DNA of 28,324 bases, taken from the NCBI GenBank assembly GCA_004556545.1, contig SFGO01000041.1, positions 1 to 28,324 of the forward strand, given 5' to 3'. The stretch comes from Clostridiales bacterium (GTDB lineage: Bacteria > Bacillota > Clostridia > Christensenellales > Aristaeellaceae). The position numbers were made by a program, and so were the translations under genes. Shown here in pieces: positions 6,265 through 13,080 of this stretch. The number at the start of each line of letters is the position of its first letter. Positions within the stretch are counted from its first letter, which is position 1. The notes under the pieces were generated by a model. It saw only the letters and a list, made by a program, of their open reading frames with translations. It ran no database searches and was not told the DNA's origin.

Positions 6265-7044
6265 TCAGGCTGATTCCCCCGCCGCTTCTTCCAGTACCAT
6301 TTGGCAAAGGCCCTCTAAACACTCCGCATTGCTGGCGACCACCGCCGTGGACAGGTCAAAGTCCACTTTCTCGTTCAACGGCATGGTAAATACGCCCCCT
6401 GCCTCCGCCACCAGCAGTGCGCCCGCCGCCACGTCCCAAGGCTTCAGACGCAGCTCAAAAAAAGCGTCCGTCCGACCGCAGGCCACGTAGGCCAGATCCA
6501 GCGCCGCCGAGCCGGAACGCCGCACATCCCCCGCTTCGTGCAAAAGGCGATAAACGATCCGCATGGTCGCGCGGCTGAGTTCCTCGTAGTAGGGCGCTGT
6601 ACCAAAACCAATCAGCGCCTTGTCCAGCGGACGCTGCGAAACCGACAGACGCTTGCCGTTCAGCCACGCGCCCTGCCCCTTTTCGGCGCTGAATAACTCG
6701 TCCGTGAAGGGGTTGTAAACACAGGCCAGCACCGGCTCCCGATTCCGCATCAGGGCCACCGAAATGGCCGACTGACGGTAATCATGAATCAGATTGGTCG
6801 TCCCGTCAATCGGATCCACGATCCATGTTGCTTTATCCGATAGCTTTTCGTTTTCCTTTTCCTCGCAGATGAAATCCGCCTCCGGGAGAAGCGCGTTCAG
6901 TTCCTCCATCAGCATCCGCTGAACCCGCACATCCATGTCCGTTACAAAATTGGCGTGGCCTTCCTTCTCCGTCACCGATAGCTCGCTCGCCGTGACCACC
7001 GTGGTTCCGATGCGGCGGACAATCGTTTCCAGCTGCTTCAGCAT
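6265..7044 (-). CDS. Inositol monophosphatase family protein
   Basis: A 259-residue Mg2+-dependent phosphatase of the IMPase/SuhB superfamily. Members hydrolyse sugar or inositol phosphates in the cytoplasm. Metal-site motifs are visible: EE at 61-62, WIVDPIDGTTN at 74-84 (Asp77, Asp80, Thr82), and KPWDVAAGALLVAEAGG at 201-217. The substrate cannot be read from the sequence; inositol-1-phosphate, 3'-phosphoadenosine phosphate and fructose bisphosphate enzymes share this fold. The ATG at 7044 is preferred because AAAGGAG lies about 8 bases upstream; a TTG at 7062 is possible but overlaps that ribosome site. It follows the opp operon terminator on the same strand, and I see no convincing promoter of its own. 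Confidence 0.92.
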   Translation of the reverse strand: MLKQLETIVRRIGTTVVTASELSVTEKEGHANFVTDMDVRVQRMLMEELNALLPEADFICEEKENEKLSDKATWIVDPIDGTTNLIHDYRQSAISVALMRNREPVLACVYNPFTDELFSAEKGQGAWLNGKRLSVSQRPLDKALIGFGTAPYYEELSRATMRIVYRLLHEAGDVRRSGSAALDLAYVACGRTDAFFELRLKPWDVAAGALLVAEAGGVFTMPLNEKVDFDLSTAVVASNAECLEGLCQMVLEEAAGESA

Positions 7045-7082
7045 TTCCTTTTCTCCTTTCAAATCTGCAAAATTTTTTCAGC

Positions 7083-7117
7083 AAAAATCCGGCTGCCCCC
7101 AACGGAAACAGCCGGAT
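7083..7117 (-). terminator. Intrinsic terminator of the opp operon
   Basis: On the minus strand ATCCGGCTG pairs with CAGCCGGAT (7109-7117 with 7087-7095), followed by TTTTT (7083-7087). It starts 4 bases after the stop of the last opp-linked gene. Confidence 0.88.
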
Positions 7118-7120
7118 CGA

Positions 7121-7309
7121 TTATAGCATTCCGAGAATCCACATCACCAGCAGGCTCATGCCGATGACCACCAGCAGGCAGGGCACGATGATGACGAAGA
7201 ACGCCGTCACCACCATGATGACCTTGTCCAGAAAGGGCACGCCTTCCATGCGCTCGCTGAATTCCTTCTCCTGCTCCGGAGTGACCTTTTTCAGCCGCTT
7301 CCAGATCAT
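7121..7309 (-). CDS. Small membrane protein coupled to oppF
   Basis: A 62-residue protein. Residues 1-27 are charged and probably cytosolic (MIWKRLKKVTPEQEKEFSER). Residues about 28-60 are one long or two short membrane helices (KVIMVVTAFFVIIVPCLL, VVIGMSLLVMWILGML) with a proline near the middle. The start overlaps the oppF stop in an ATGA, so it is translated in step with the ATPase. A terminator follows directly, making it the last gene of the operon. I recognise no family. Tight coupling suggests an accessory subunit or stabiliser of this peptide transporter, which is inference. Confidence 0.8.
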   Translation of the reverse strand: MIWKRLKKVTPEQEKEFSERMEGVPFLDKVIMVVTAFFVIIVPCLLVVIGMSLLVMWILGML

Positions 7310-8907
7310 GCCTGAGTCTCCTGCGCCGCAGTGCGGCTGGACTTCTTCTCCATCTTGGGAAGCTCGAAGAGATAGTTGCCGTTCTCGTCCAGCTTCTTCT
7401 CCGGGAAGTGGCAGGCCAGGAAGTGACCGGGCTCCACCTCACGCAGCTCCGGCGGGACGCGCTTGCACTTGTCGCAGGCCATGTAGCAGCGGGTGTGGAA
7501 TTTGCAGCCGGACGGGGGCTTGATGGGGCTGGGGATGTTGCCCTCCAGCAGGATGCGCTCCTTGTCCAGACTGTCGGGATCCGTCGTGGGGATGGAGGAC
7601 AGCAGCGCGACCGTGTAGGGATGTCGCGGGTCACGGAAGATGGTTTCCGCGTCGGCCAGCTCCACCACATTGCCCAGATACATGACGCAGATGCGGTCAG
7701 AAATGTAGCGAACCACCGACAGGTCATGCGAAATGAACATGTAGGTCAGGTTCTCTTTTTCCTTCAGCTCCTGCAGCAGATTGATAATCTGGGACTGAAT
7801 GGACACGTCCAGCGCGGAGACGCACTCGTCGCACACGATGAACTTGGGCTGTACCGCCAGCGCCCGGGCAATGCAGATGCGCTGCCGCTGACCGCCGGAG
7901 AACTGATGGGGATAGCGGTGCAGCATGTAATCCTGCAGGCCGCACTTCTCCATCGTCTCGATGATATACTGGCGCATGGCTTCGGAGCCGTGCTTGTAGA
8001 AGTGGTGGGTCACCAGACCTTCTTCGATGATCTGTCCGATGGTGAAGCGGGGATTCAGGCTGGAGTAGGGATCCTGGAAGATGATCTGCAGATCCTTACG
8101 CAGCGCCCGCTGTTCCTTGTACTTCAGCCGGGACAGGTCAACGCCGTCGTCGCGCATGGCCTCGTACTTGGCGAACTCGGGATTGGCGGCATACTTCTGC
8201 CGCAGCGCGGTCAAAGAGGATTCCAGCTCGACGATTTTCTTGTCCTCGGCGGCAATTTCATCGTCCAGCGCCTTGATCTTCTCTTCCAGCTTTTCCACGC
8301 CGCCGGCGTTGCTGCCCTTGCGATGCTCCAGCTCCACCGCCAGATCAACCCGGCGGGCGGAAAGCCGGGCGCGCCTGGCGCTGGCTTCATAGACCTGCAA
8401 AATGAGCTGACGGCCCTGATCATTGTCATCCACGGCAAAGAAGCCGCCGACGATCTTCACGATGTGATCCAGACAGGTCTGCTCGTCGCAGCGGGCCAGA
8501 TTCCGATCCTGCAGCAGGTAGAAGTCGGCCTTGTCCTCGCCGATCTCCTCCACTTTGCGGTTGAGCTCGGCGGCCTTTTCCTGCGCCTTTTTATACTTCT
8601 GACGGTACTTGTCCAGATGACGGAGGGTATCCTCCATATAGCTGGGAGCCACTTCCGCCAGCGTCTTGCCGTAATACATGGTCGTACCGGCCGTCTGGGG
8701 ATAGAGCTGGAGCAGCACACGGCCCAGCGTACTCTTGCCGCAGCCGGACTCGCCCACCACGCCGATGGTCTCGCCCTCATAGATGTCCAGCGAAATATCC
8801 TCATTGGCGCGGACGTACTGCTGGGTCTTCTGGAAGACGGAGGATTTAGCGACGGGGAAATACTTCTTCAGATTAGTGATTGACAGTAATTTCTTTGTGT
8901 GCGGCAC
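7306..8907 (-). CDS. oppF: Oligopeptide ABC transporter ATP-binding protein OppF with a large internal insertion
   Basis: A 533-residue ATPase, about 200 longer than usual OppF. Canonical parts: Walker A GESGCGKST (52-60), Q-loop IIFQDPYSSLNPR (275-287), signature FSGGQRQR (336-343), Walker B FIVCDE (356-361), H-loop SHD (393-395), and the C-terminal oligopeptide-transporter extension with cysteines 468, 474, 478, 481 and 499, a pattern linked to a 4Fe-4S cluster in DppD-like proteins. Between Walker A and the Q-loop, residues about 82-268 are extra and mostly charged helix with heptad character (98-122, 203-240). After Walker B the usual DEP is DEC (Cys362). Start is GTG 8907, with GGAGGTGA about 7 bases upstream; it overlaps the oppD 3' end by 35 bases. 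Confidence 0.93.
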   Translation of the reverse strand: MPHTKKLLSITNLKKYFPVAKSSVFQKTQQYVRANEDISLDIYEGETIGVVGESGCGKSTLGRVLLQLYPQTAGTTMYYGKTLAEVAPSYMEDTLRHLDKYRQKYKKAQEKAAELNRKVEEIGEDKADFYLLQDRNLARCDEQTCLDHIVKIVGGFFAVDDNDQGRQLILQVYEASARRARLSARRVDLAVELEHRKGSNAGGVEKLEEKIKALDDEIAAEDKKIVELESSLTALRQKYAANPEFAKYEAMRDDGVDLSRLKYKEQRALRKDLQIIFQDPYSSLNPRFTIGQIIEEGLVTHHFYKHGSEAMRQYIIETMEKCGLQDYMLHRYPHQFSGGQRQRICIARALAVQPKFIVCDECVSALDVSIQSQIINLLQELKEKENLTYMFISHDLSVVRYISDRICVMYLGNVVELADAETIFRDPRHPYTVALLSSIPTTDPDSLDKERILLEGNIPSPIKPPSGCKFHTRCYMACDKCKRVPPELREVEPGHFLACHFPEKKLDENGNYLFELPKMEKKSSRTAAQETQA

Positions 8908-9883
8908 TCCGTCTCACCTCCTTCTCCGGGTAGAAGCAGCGGATCAGCTGCCCGTTCCCCATGTCCTTCAGCTCGGGTTCTTCTTCCATGCACTTCTTCG
9001 TGCAGTATTTGCAGCGGGGCGCGAACTTGCAGCCCTTGGGCAGGGCCAGCGGGTGGGGCACCACGCCGGGGATGGGCTCGATCTTGTCCTTGGAATCCAG
9101 CCGGGGAATGGAGAACATCAGGCCCTCGGTGTAGGGATGGCTCATCTTACAATCGGAGAAGATGGTGCGGGCGGAAGCCTTCTCCACCACCTGACCGCAG
9201 TACATCACCGCCACGTCGTCCGCCATTTCGTTGATCACGCCCAGATCGTGGGTGATGAAAATGATGCTGGTGCCCTTTTCCTCCTGCAGCTCGTTCATCA
9301 GGCGGAGAATCTGGGCCTGAATGGTTACGTCCAGCGCCGTGGTAGGCTCGTCGGCGATCAGAATCTTCGGACGGCAGGCCAGCGCCATGGCGATCATGAC
9401 CCGCTGCCGCATCCCTCCGGACAGCTGATGAGGATACTGACGGATCACCGCCTCCGGGTTGGGAATCTGCACGTCGGCCAGCATTTTCAGGGCCAGCTCG
9501 TGGGCTTCCTTCTTGGTTTTGCCCTGATGGATGATGAAGGGCTCGCTCAGCTGACGATCCACCGTGAACACGGGGTTCAGGGAGGTCATAGGCTCCTGAA
9601 AGATCACGGAGATCGCGTTGCCGCGAATCTGGTACATTTCGTTCAGGGACAGCTTCGTCAGATCCTTGCCCTCGAAGAGCACCTCGCCCCCGGCAATGTA
9701 ACCGTTGGCGTCCAGCAGCTGCAGGATGCTCATGGCGGAAACGGATTTACCCGAACCGGACTCGCCCACGATACCGATGGTCTTGCCGGGTTCAAGGGAA
9801 TAGGAAACATCATTGACCGCCTTCACGATGCCCTTTTTCGTTTTGAAATAGGTATGAAGGTTTTTAACTTCCAGCAACGGCAT
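8873..9883 (-). CDS. oppD: Oligopeptide ABC transporter ATP-binding protein OppD
   Basis: A 336-residue ATPase of normal length. It pairs with OppF to drive peptide import through OppB/OppC. Motifs: Walker A GESGSGKSV (40-48), Q-loop VIFQEPMTSLNP, signature LSGGMRQR, Walker B ILIADEPTTALD, H-loop ITHDLGV, and the C-terminal GCKFAPRCKYCTKKC cysteine cluster with a later LIRC, again the arrangement proposed to bind a 4Fe-4S cluster. The ATG at 9883 is preferred over a TTG at 9907 because AAGGGGG lies between them. It starts 13 bases after oppC. The C-terminus overlaps the oppF start, which favours coupled synthesis of the two ATPases. Confidence 0.96.
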   Translation of the reverse strand: MPLLEVKNLHTYFKTKKGIVKAVNDVSYSLEPGKTIGIVGESGSGKSVSAMSILQLLDANGYIAGGEVLFEGKDLTKLSLNEMYQIRGNAISVIFQEPMTSLNPVFTVDRQLSEPFIIHQGKTKKEAHELALKMLADVQIPNPEAVIRQYPHQLSGGMRQRVMIAMALACRPKILIADEPTTALDVTIQAQILRLMNELQEEKGTSIIFITHDLGVINEMADDVAVMYCGQVVEKASARTIFSDCKMSHPYTEGLMFSIPRLDSKDKIEPIPGVVPHPLALPKGCKFAPRCKYCTKKCMEEEPELKDMGNGQLIRCFYPEKEVRRSAAHKEITVNH

Positions 9884-9896
9884 TTCTCTTTCCCCC

Positions 9897-11879
9897 TTAC
9901 TTATCAATGTTGGACTTGGGGTCCATTACGTCGCGCAGCGTATCGCCCACGATATTGATGCAGATCGTAGTGACCGCCAGAAACAGGGAGGTGAAGAGCC
10001 ACTGCCACCAGTAGTTGCCGATGATGGTGGCGTTGTTGGCGCCGTTGAGCATGTTGCCCCAGGTGGGCCGGGGATAGTGAACGCCGAAGCCCAGATAGCT
10101 CAGGGAGGATTCGGTCAGCATGCAGCCGGCGAAGTCCAGCGTCAGGGTCACCAGAATGACGGAGACCACGTTGGGCAGGATGTGCTTGAAGGCGATCGTC
10201 CGCTCACTGACGCCCATGGCCTTGGCGGCGGTGACATACTCGCTTTCGCGGGCCACCAGCACCTGACCGCGTACCAGACGGGCCAGCGAAGGCCATGTCA
10301 GCACGCCCAGAATGACCATGATAATAAAGATACGCATGTCCTCGCTCAGGGTCATCTGGCTCATGACGGAGCTCAGGATCATGGCGAAGGGCAGGAAGGG
10401 GATGGCGGTGAAAATTTCCGTCACGCGCATCAGCACCATATCCACCTTGCCGCCGAAGTAACCGGACAGACAGCCGATGATGATGCCGATGATGGTGGAG
10501 AAGATAACGGCCACAGCGCCGATGGTCATGGTCATCTTGCCGCCCGCGCAAATGCGCTGGAAGATGTCCGCGCCATAGGTATCGGTGCCGAAGAGGTAGC
10601 CCCTCAGGCCCCAAGAGCCCAGCAGCTTGCCGTTTTCATCCACGGCGTAGTTCTGGAAGGAACCGGTGAAGACCTGAGCCGCGCCCTGCACCTTGGCCGG
10701 CGGATTGGACTGGCCGAAGTGGTTCTTGCCCCAGGAGTACACATGGCCCTTGTTGGTGATGCCCGTGTAGTGGTACGTACCGGCGCTGATGCTGCCCAGC
10801 AGGAAGTGTTCTCCTTCTTCCATCGCGGGGATTTCCACGCAGTCAGAGGTAAAGTCGCCGGACAGGGCGATGGAGCCGTCGCTCAGCTCCAGGCAGAGGG
10901 TATCGCTGGTGGCCACGATCCGCTCGATAGTGCGGCCATCCAGGAAATCCTTGGTCTTCTTGGAAGCGCTGTATACGTTGTCCCGCAGGGTGCCGTACAG
11001 GCCGCGGGTGCCGGTAAAGACGCTGGTGCCCTCCTCCTTCACGCCGACGATGTAGTTCAGCAGGAAGGCCACGTCCTTCATATCGTGGTTGTCCAAAAAC
11101 TTATCGATGTTGGCGTAGGTCAGCTTGTTGCCCCACATGTACAGGGTGCCGTCGTTCATCAGAATGGCGGAGCACTGATAGCCACAGGTCAGTTTCTTGA
11201 CGTTGGCCACGTCAATGCCGCCCTCGACCATGATTTCCTCCGGCATCACAGCGATGTTGGGGTTGTCGAGCATTTCCTTGGTGCGGCCGTACTGGCCCAG
11301 CTTGTTGTTGCCCCAGGCGTAGACCTTGCCGTTTTCGCCGATGGCTACAATATGGTCAATGCCCGCCGCAACCATGGCGATCTTGGTGTTTTGGACTTCC
11401 TCGGGGATCTGCGCCACGTTGATGCCGGTGGTGCCGATCTGAGTCGCGCCCCAAACGTACACCTTGCCCGCGTTGGACAGGCCCACGGTGAAGCTGCCGC
11501 TGGAGCTGATTTCCTTAATATCGTCCCGCAGCTTCCGGGGCACGGACATCATGCTCATCGTGGGAGCGATGCTCTTCTGCGTAACTTCGGTGTAGCTGTC
11601 CGAATAATTGGTCAGGAAGCAGGGGCCGATGAACACGAACAGGAACATGGCGATGACTACGCACAGCGCAAACACGGCCAGCTTGCGTTCCATAAAGTTC
11701 CGCACCAGCTGACGGCCCGGGCTGACGATCTCTTCCACGTCGTTCACATGATTTTCTGCCTGCTTTTGCAGCGTTTCCTCCGCGTACTGACGGCTGGCGC
11801 CCATGAAGGCGCGGCTGATCCAGCGGAAGGGTGCGAAGCCCTTTTTGGAGGAGGACTGCTGATTCTGCTTTTTGCTCAT
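9897..11879 (-). CDS. oppC: Oligopeptide ABC transporter permease OppC with an inserted seven-bladed RCC1-type propeller
   Basis: A 660-residue permease, about twice the usual length. Residues 1-65 are a charged cytosolic leader and 66-89 the first membrane helix. At residue 430 the normal OppC sequence resumes (GTDTYGADIFQR), followed by the other helices and the ATPase-coupling EAA loop (EYVTAAKAMGVSERTIAFKHILPN, 547-570). Residues about 118-428 form seven repeats of the RCC1 pattern, each a small-residue/gly turn, a strand, then GKVYxWG: blades near 124-144, 169-190, 230-250, 270-290, 320-341, 363-384 and 402-424. Topology places this propeller outside the cytoplasm. RCC1 propellers bind proteins, DNA or lipids; its partner here is unknown. 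ATG 11879 follows AGGAGAG. The reading frame is intact throughout, so this is not an assembly join of two frames. Confidence 0.95.
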   Translation of the reverse strand: MSKKQNQQSSSKKGFAPFRWISRAFMGASRQYAEETLQKQAENHVNDVEEIVSPGRQLVRNFMERKLAVFALCVVIAMFLFVFIGPCFLTNYSDSYTEVTQKSIAPTMSMMSVPRKLRDDIKEISSSGSFTVGLSNAGKVYVWGATQIGTTGINVAQIPEEVQNTKIAMVAAGIDHIVAIGENGKVYAWGNNKLGQYGRTKEMLDNPNIAVMPEEIMVEGGIDVANVKKLTCGYQCSAILMNDGTLYMWGNKLTYANIDKFLDNHDMKDVAFLLNYIVGVKEEGTSVFTGTRGLYGTLRDNVYSASKKTKDFLDGRTIERIVATSDTLCLELSDGSIALSGDFTSDCVEIPAMEEGEHFLLGSISAGTYHYTGITNKGHVYSWGKNHFGQSNPPAKVQGAAQVFTGSFQNYAVDENGKLLGSWGLRGYLFGTDTYGADIFQRICAGGKMTMTIGAVAVIFSTIIGIIIGCLSGYFGGKVDMVLMRVTEIFTAIPFLPFAMILSSVMSQMTLSEDMRIFIIMVILGVLTWPSLARLVRGQVLVARESEYVTAAKAMGVSERTIAFKHILPNVVSVILVTLTLDFAGCMLTESSLSYLGFGVHYPRPTWGNMLNGANNATIIGNYWWQWLFTSLFLAVTTICINIVGDTLRDVMDPKSNIDK

Positions 11880-11894
11880 TTGCTTCTCTCCTCC

Positions 11895-12938
11895 TTACTT
11901 GCTGACGCGGACACGCGGGTCCACCAGACCGTACACGATGTCGATGATCAGATTGCCCATCAGGGACAGCATGACGTAGAACATCTGCAGCAGCATGATC
12001 ACATCAAAGTCCGCCGTGCGCAGGGACGAGATCATCAGGTCGCCCATGCCGTTCAGGGCGAACATCTGCTCAATGACCACGGAACCGGAGAAAATGCCCA
12101 GGAACCAGCCCACCACCAGCGTGACAATGGGGATCAGGGCGTTGCGCCAGGCGTGAGAATAGATGATGGCCTTTTCCCGAACGCCCTTGGCACGGGCCGT
12201 CTTGATGCAGTCCATGGACAGCGCTTCAATCATGGACGCGCGCACATAGCGGGTCATGCCGCCCAGAGAGCAGAAGGTCATGACGATCAGGGGCAGGGCC
12301 AGGAAATACATCCGGTCGGTGAAGAACTTCCAGCCCGTGTAGCTGCTGCCGGGGGTCTTGATGCCGCTCGGCGGGAAAATGTGCAGCAGCGAGCAGAAAA
12401 GCCAGATAAACAGAATGGCAATCAGGAAGGTAGGCAGGCTGTAGCCAATGATGGTCAGCATCTGCACGGCCTGGTCGCCGCGGCTGTTTTTCTTGACAGC
12501 ACAATGAATGCCCAGCGGAATGGTGATCCCCAGAGCCAGAATAGTAGCAAATATATTGATAAATATGGTGTTGCCCATGCGAGGCTTGACCACGTTGATC
12601 ACCTCGTCGCGGGCTTCATATGAATAGCCGAAGTTGCCCTGCAGCAGGCCGCTGTAGCTTCCGTCGTACAACGGATACAGGCCCACCCAGCGGAGATAGC
12701 GGATCACCATGTTATTGGTGTCCGTGCCGTAACGGCGCTGATATTTCAGGTACAGCTCCTGAAAACGGGTGTCCATGTCCGTAGCGGACATGCCTTTTTT
12801 CATGGTCTGGATCTCAGCCTTGGCGTCCGTATAGGCACGATTGCTGGGAACCATGTTGTAAATGATAAACATCAAAAAGGACAAAATAACGAGAACTAGC
12901 AGCATATAGCCGATTCTCTTAACGATATATCTACCCAT
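11895..12938 (-). CDS. oppB: Oligopeptide ABC transporter permease OppB
   Basis: A 347-residue inner-membrane permease, partner of OppC. It begins MGRYIVKRIGYMLLVLVILSFLMFIIYN, the usual first helix. Residues about 32-95 form an outside loop somewhat longer and more charged than in typical OppB. Five further helices follow, with the EAA coupling loop near DCIKTARAKGVREKAIIYSHAWRNALIP and the ending VDPRVRVSK, which is standard. GAGGAA lies about 8 bases ahead of the ATG. It is 15 bases upstream of oppC and separated from oppA by 142 bases that hold two perfect hairpins. Confidence 0.96.
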   Translation of the reverse strand: MGRYIVKRIGYMLLVLVILSFLMFIIYNMVPSNRAYTDAKAEIQTMKKGMSATDMDTRFQELYLKYQRRYGTDTNNMVIRYLRWVGLYPLYDGSYSGLLQGNFGYSYEARDEVINVVKPRMGNTIFINIFATILALGITIPLGIHCAVKKNSRGDQAVQMLTIIGYSLPTFLIAILFIWLFCSLLHIFPPSGIKTPGSSYTGWKFFTDRMYFLALPLIVMTFCSLGGMTRYVRASMIEALSMDCIKTARAKGVREKAIIYSHAWRNALIPIVTLVVGWFLGIFSGSVVIEQMFALNGMGDLMISSLRTADFDVIMLLQMFYVMLSLMGNLIIDIVYGLVDPRVRVSK

Positions 12939-13003
12939 TGATCATTCCTCGCTCCGACTCCTGTCCGGGAAAAACATCGTTGGTTTTCCTAGAACTGTAA
13001 TAT

Positions 13004-13055
13004 CCCCAAGGCAGGGGATGAACCCTGCCTTGGGGTGAGGGAGCGAAACGCTCCC
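13004..13055 (-). promoter_or_regulatory. Paired hairpins in the oppA-oppB gap
   Basis: A perfect 13-bp stem (13004-13016 with 13023-13035, six-base loop) and a perfect 7-bp stem with an AAA loop (13039-13045 with 13049-13055) lie just behind oppA. On the minus strand no T-run follows either, so they are better explained as mRNA-stabilising or processing structures. These commonly let a binding protein be made in excess over its permeases. The rest of 12939-13080 shows nothing else. Confidence 0.7.
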
Positions 13056-13080
13056 GAACCGGGTCTCGTTTTTGTTGCGA

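Noticed and set aside
9897..11879. The RCC1 region of oppC as a separate gene or an assembly artefact.
   Set aside because: One uninterrupted frame carries canonical permease sequence on both sides, and there is no internal stop, ribosome site or start that would split it.
10077..12623. Very long plus-strand open frame (848 codons) opposite oppB/oppC, and a similar 733-codon frame opposite oppA (13072-15273).
   Set aside because: Both are antisense to clear opp genes, are His/Ala/Gly/Val-biased as expected from GC-rich shadow frames, lack ribosome sites and match no family pattern.
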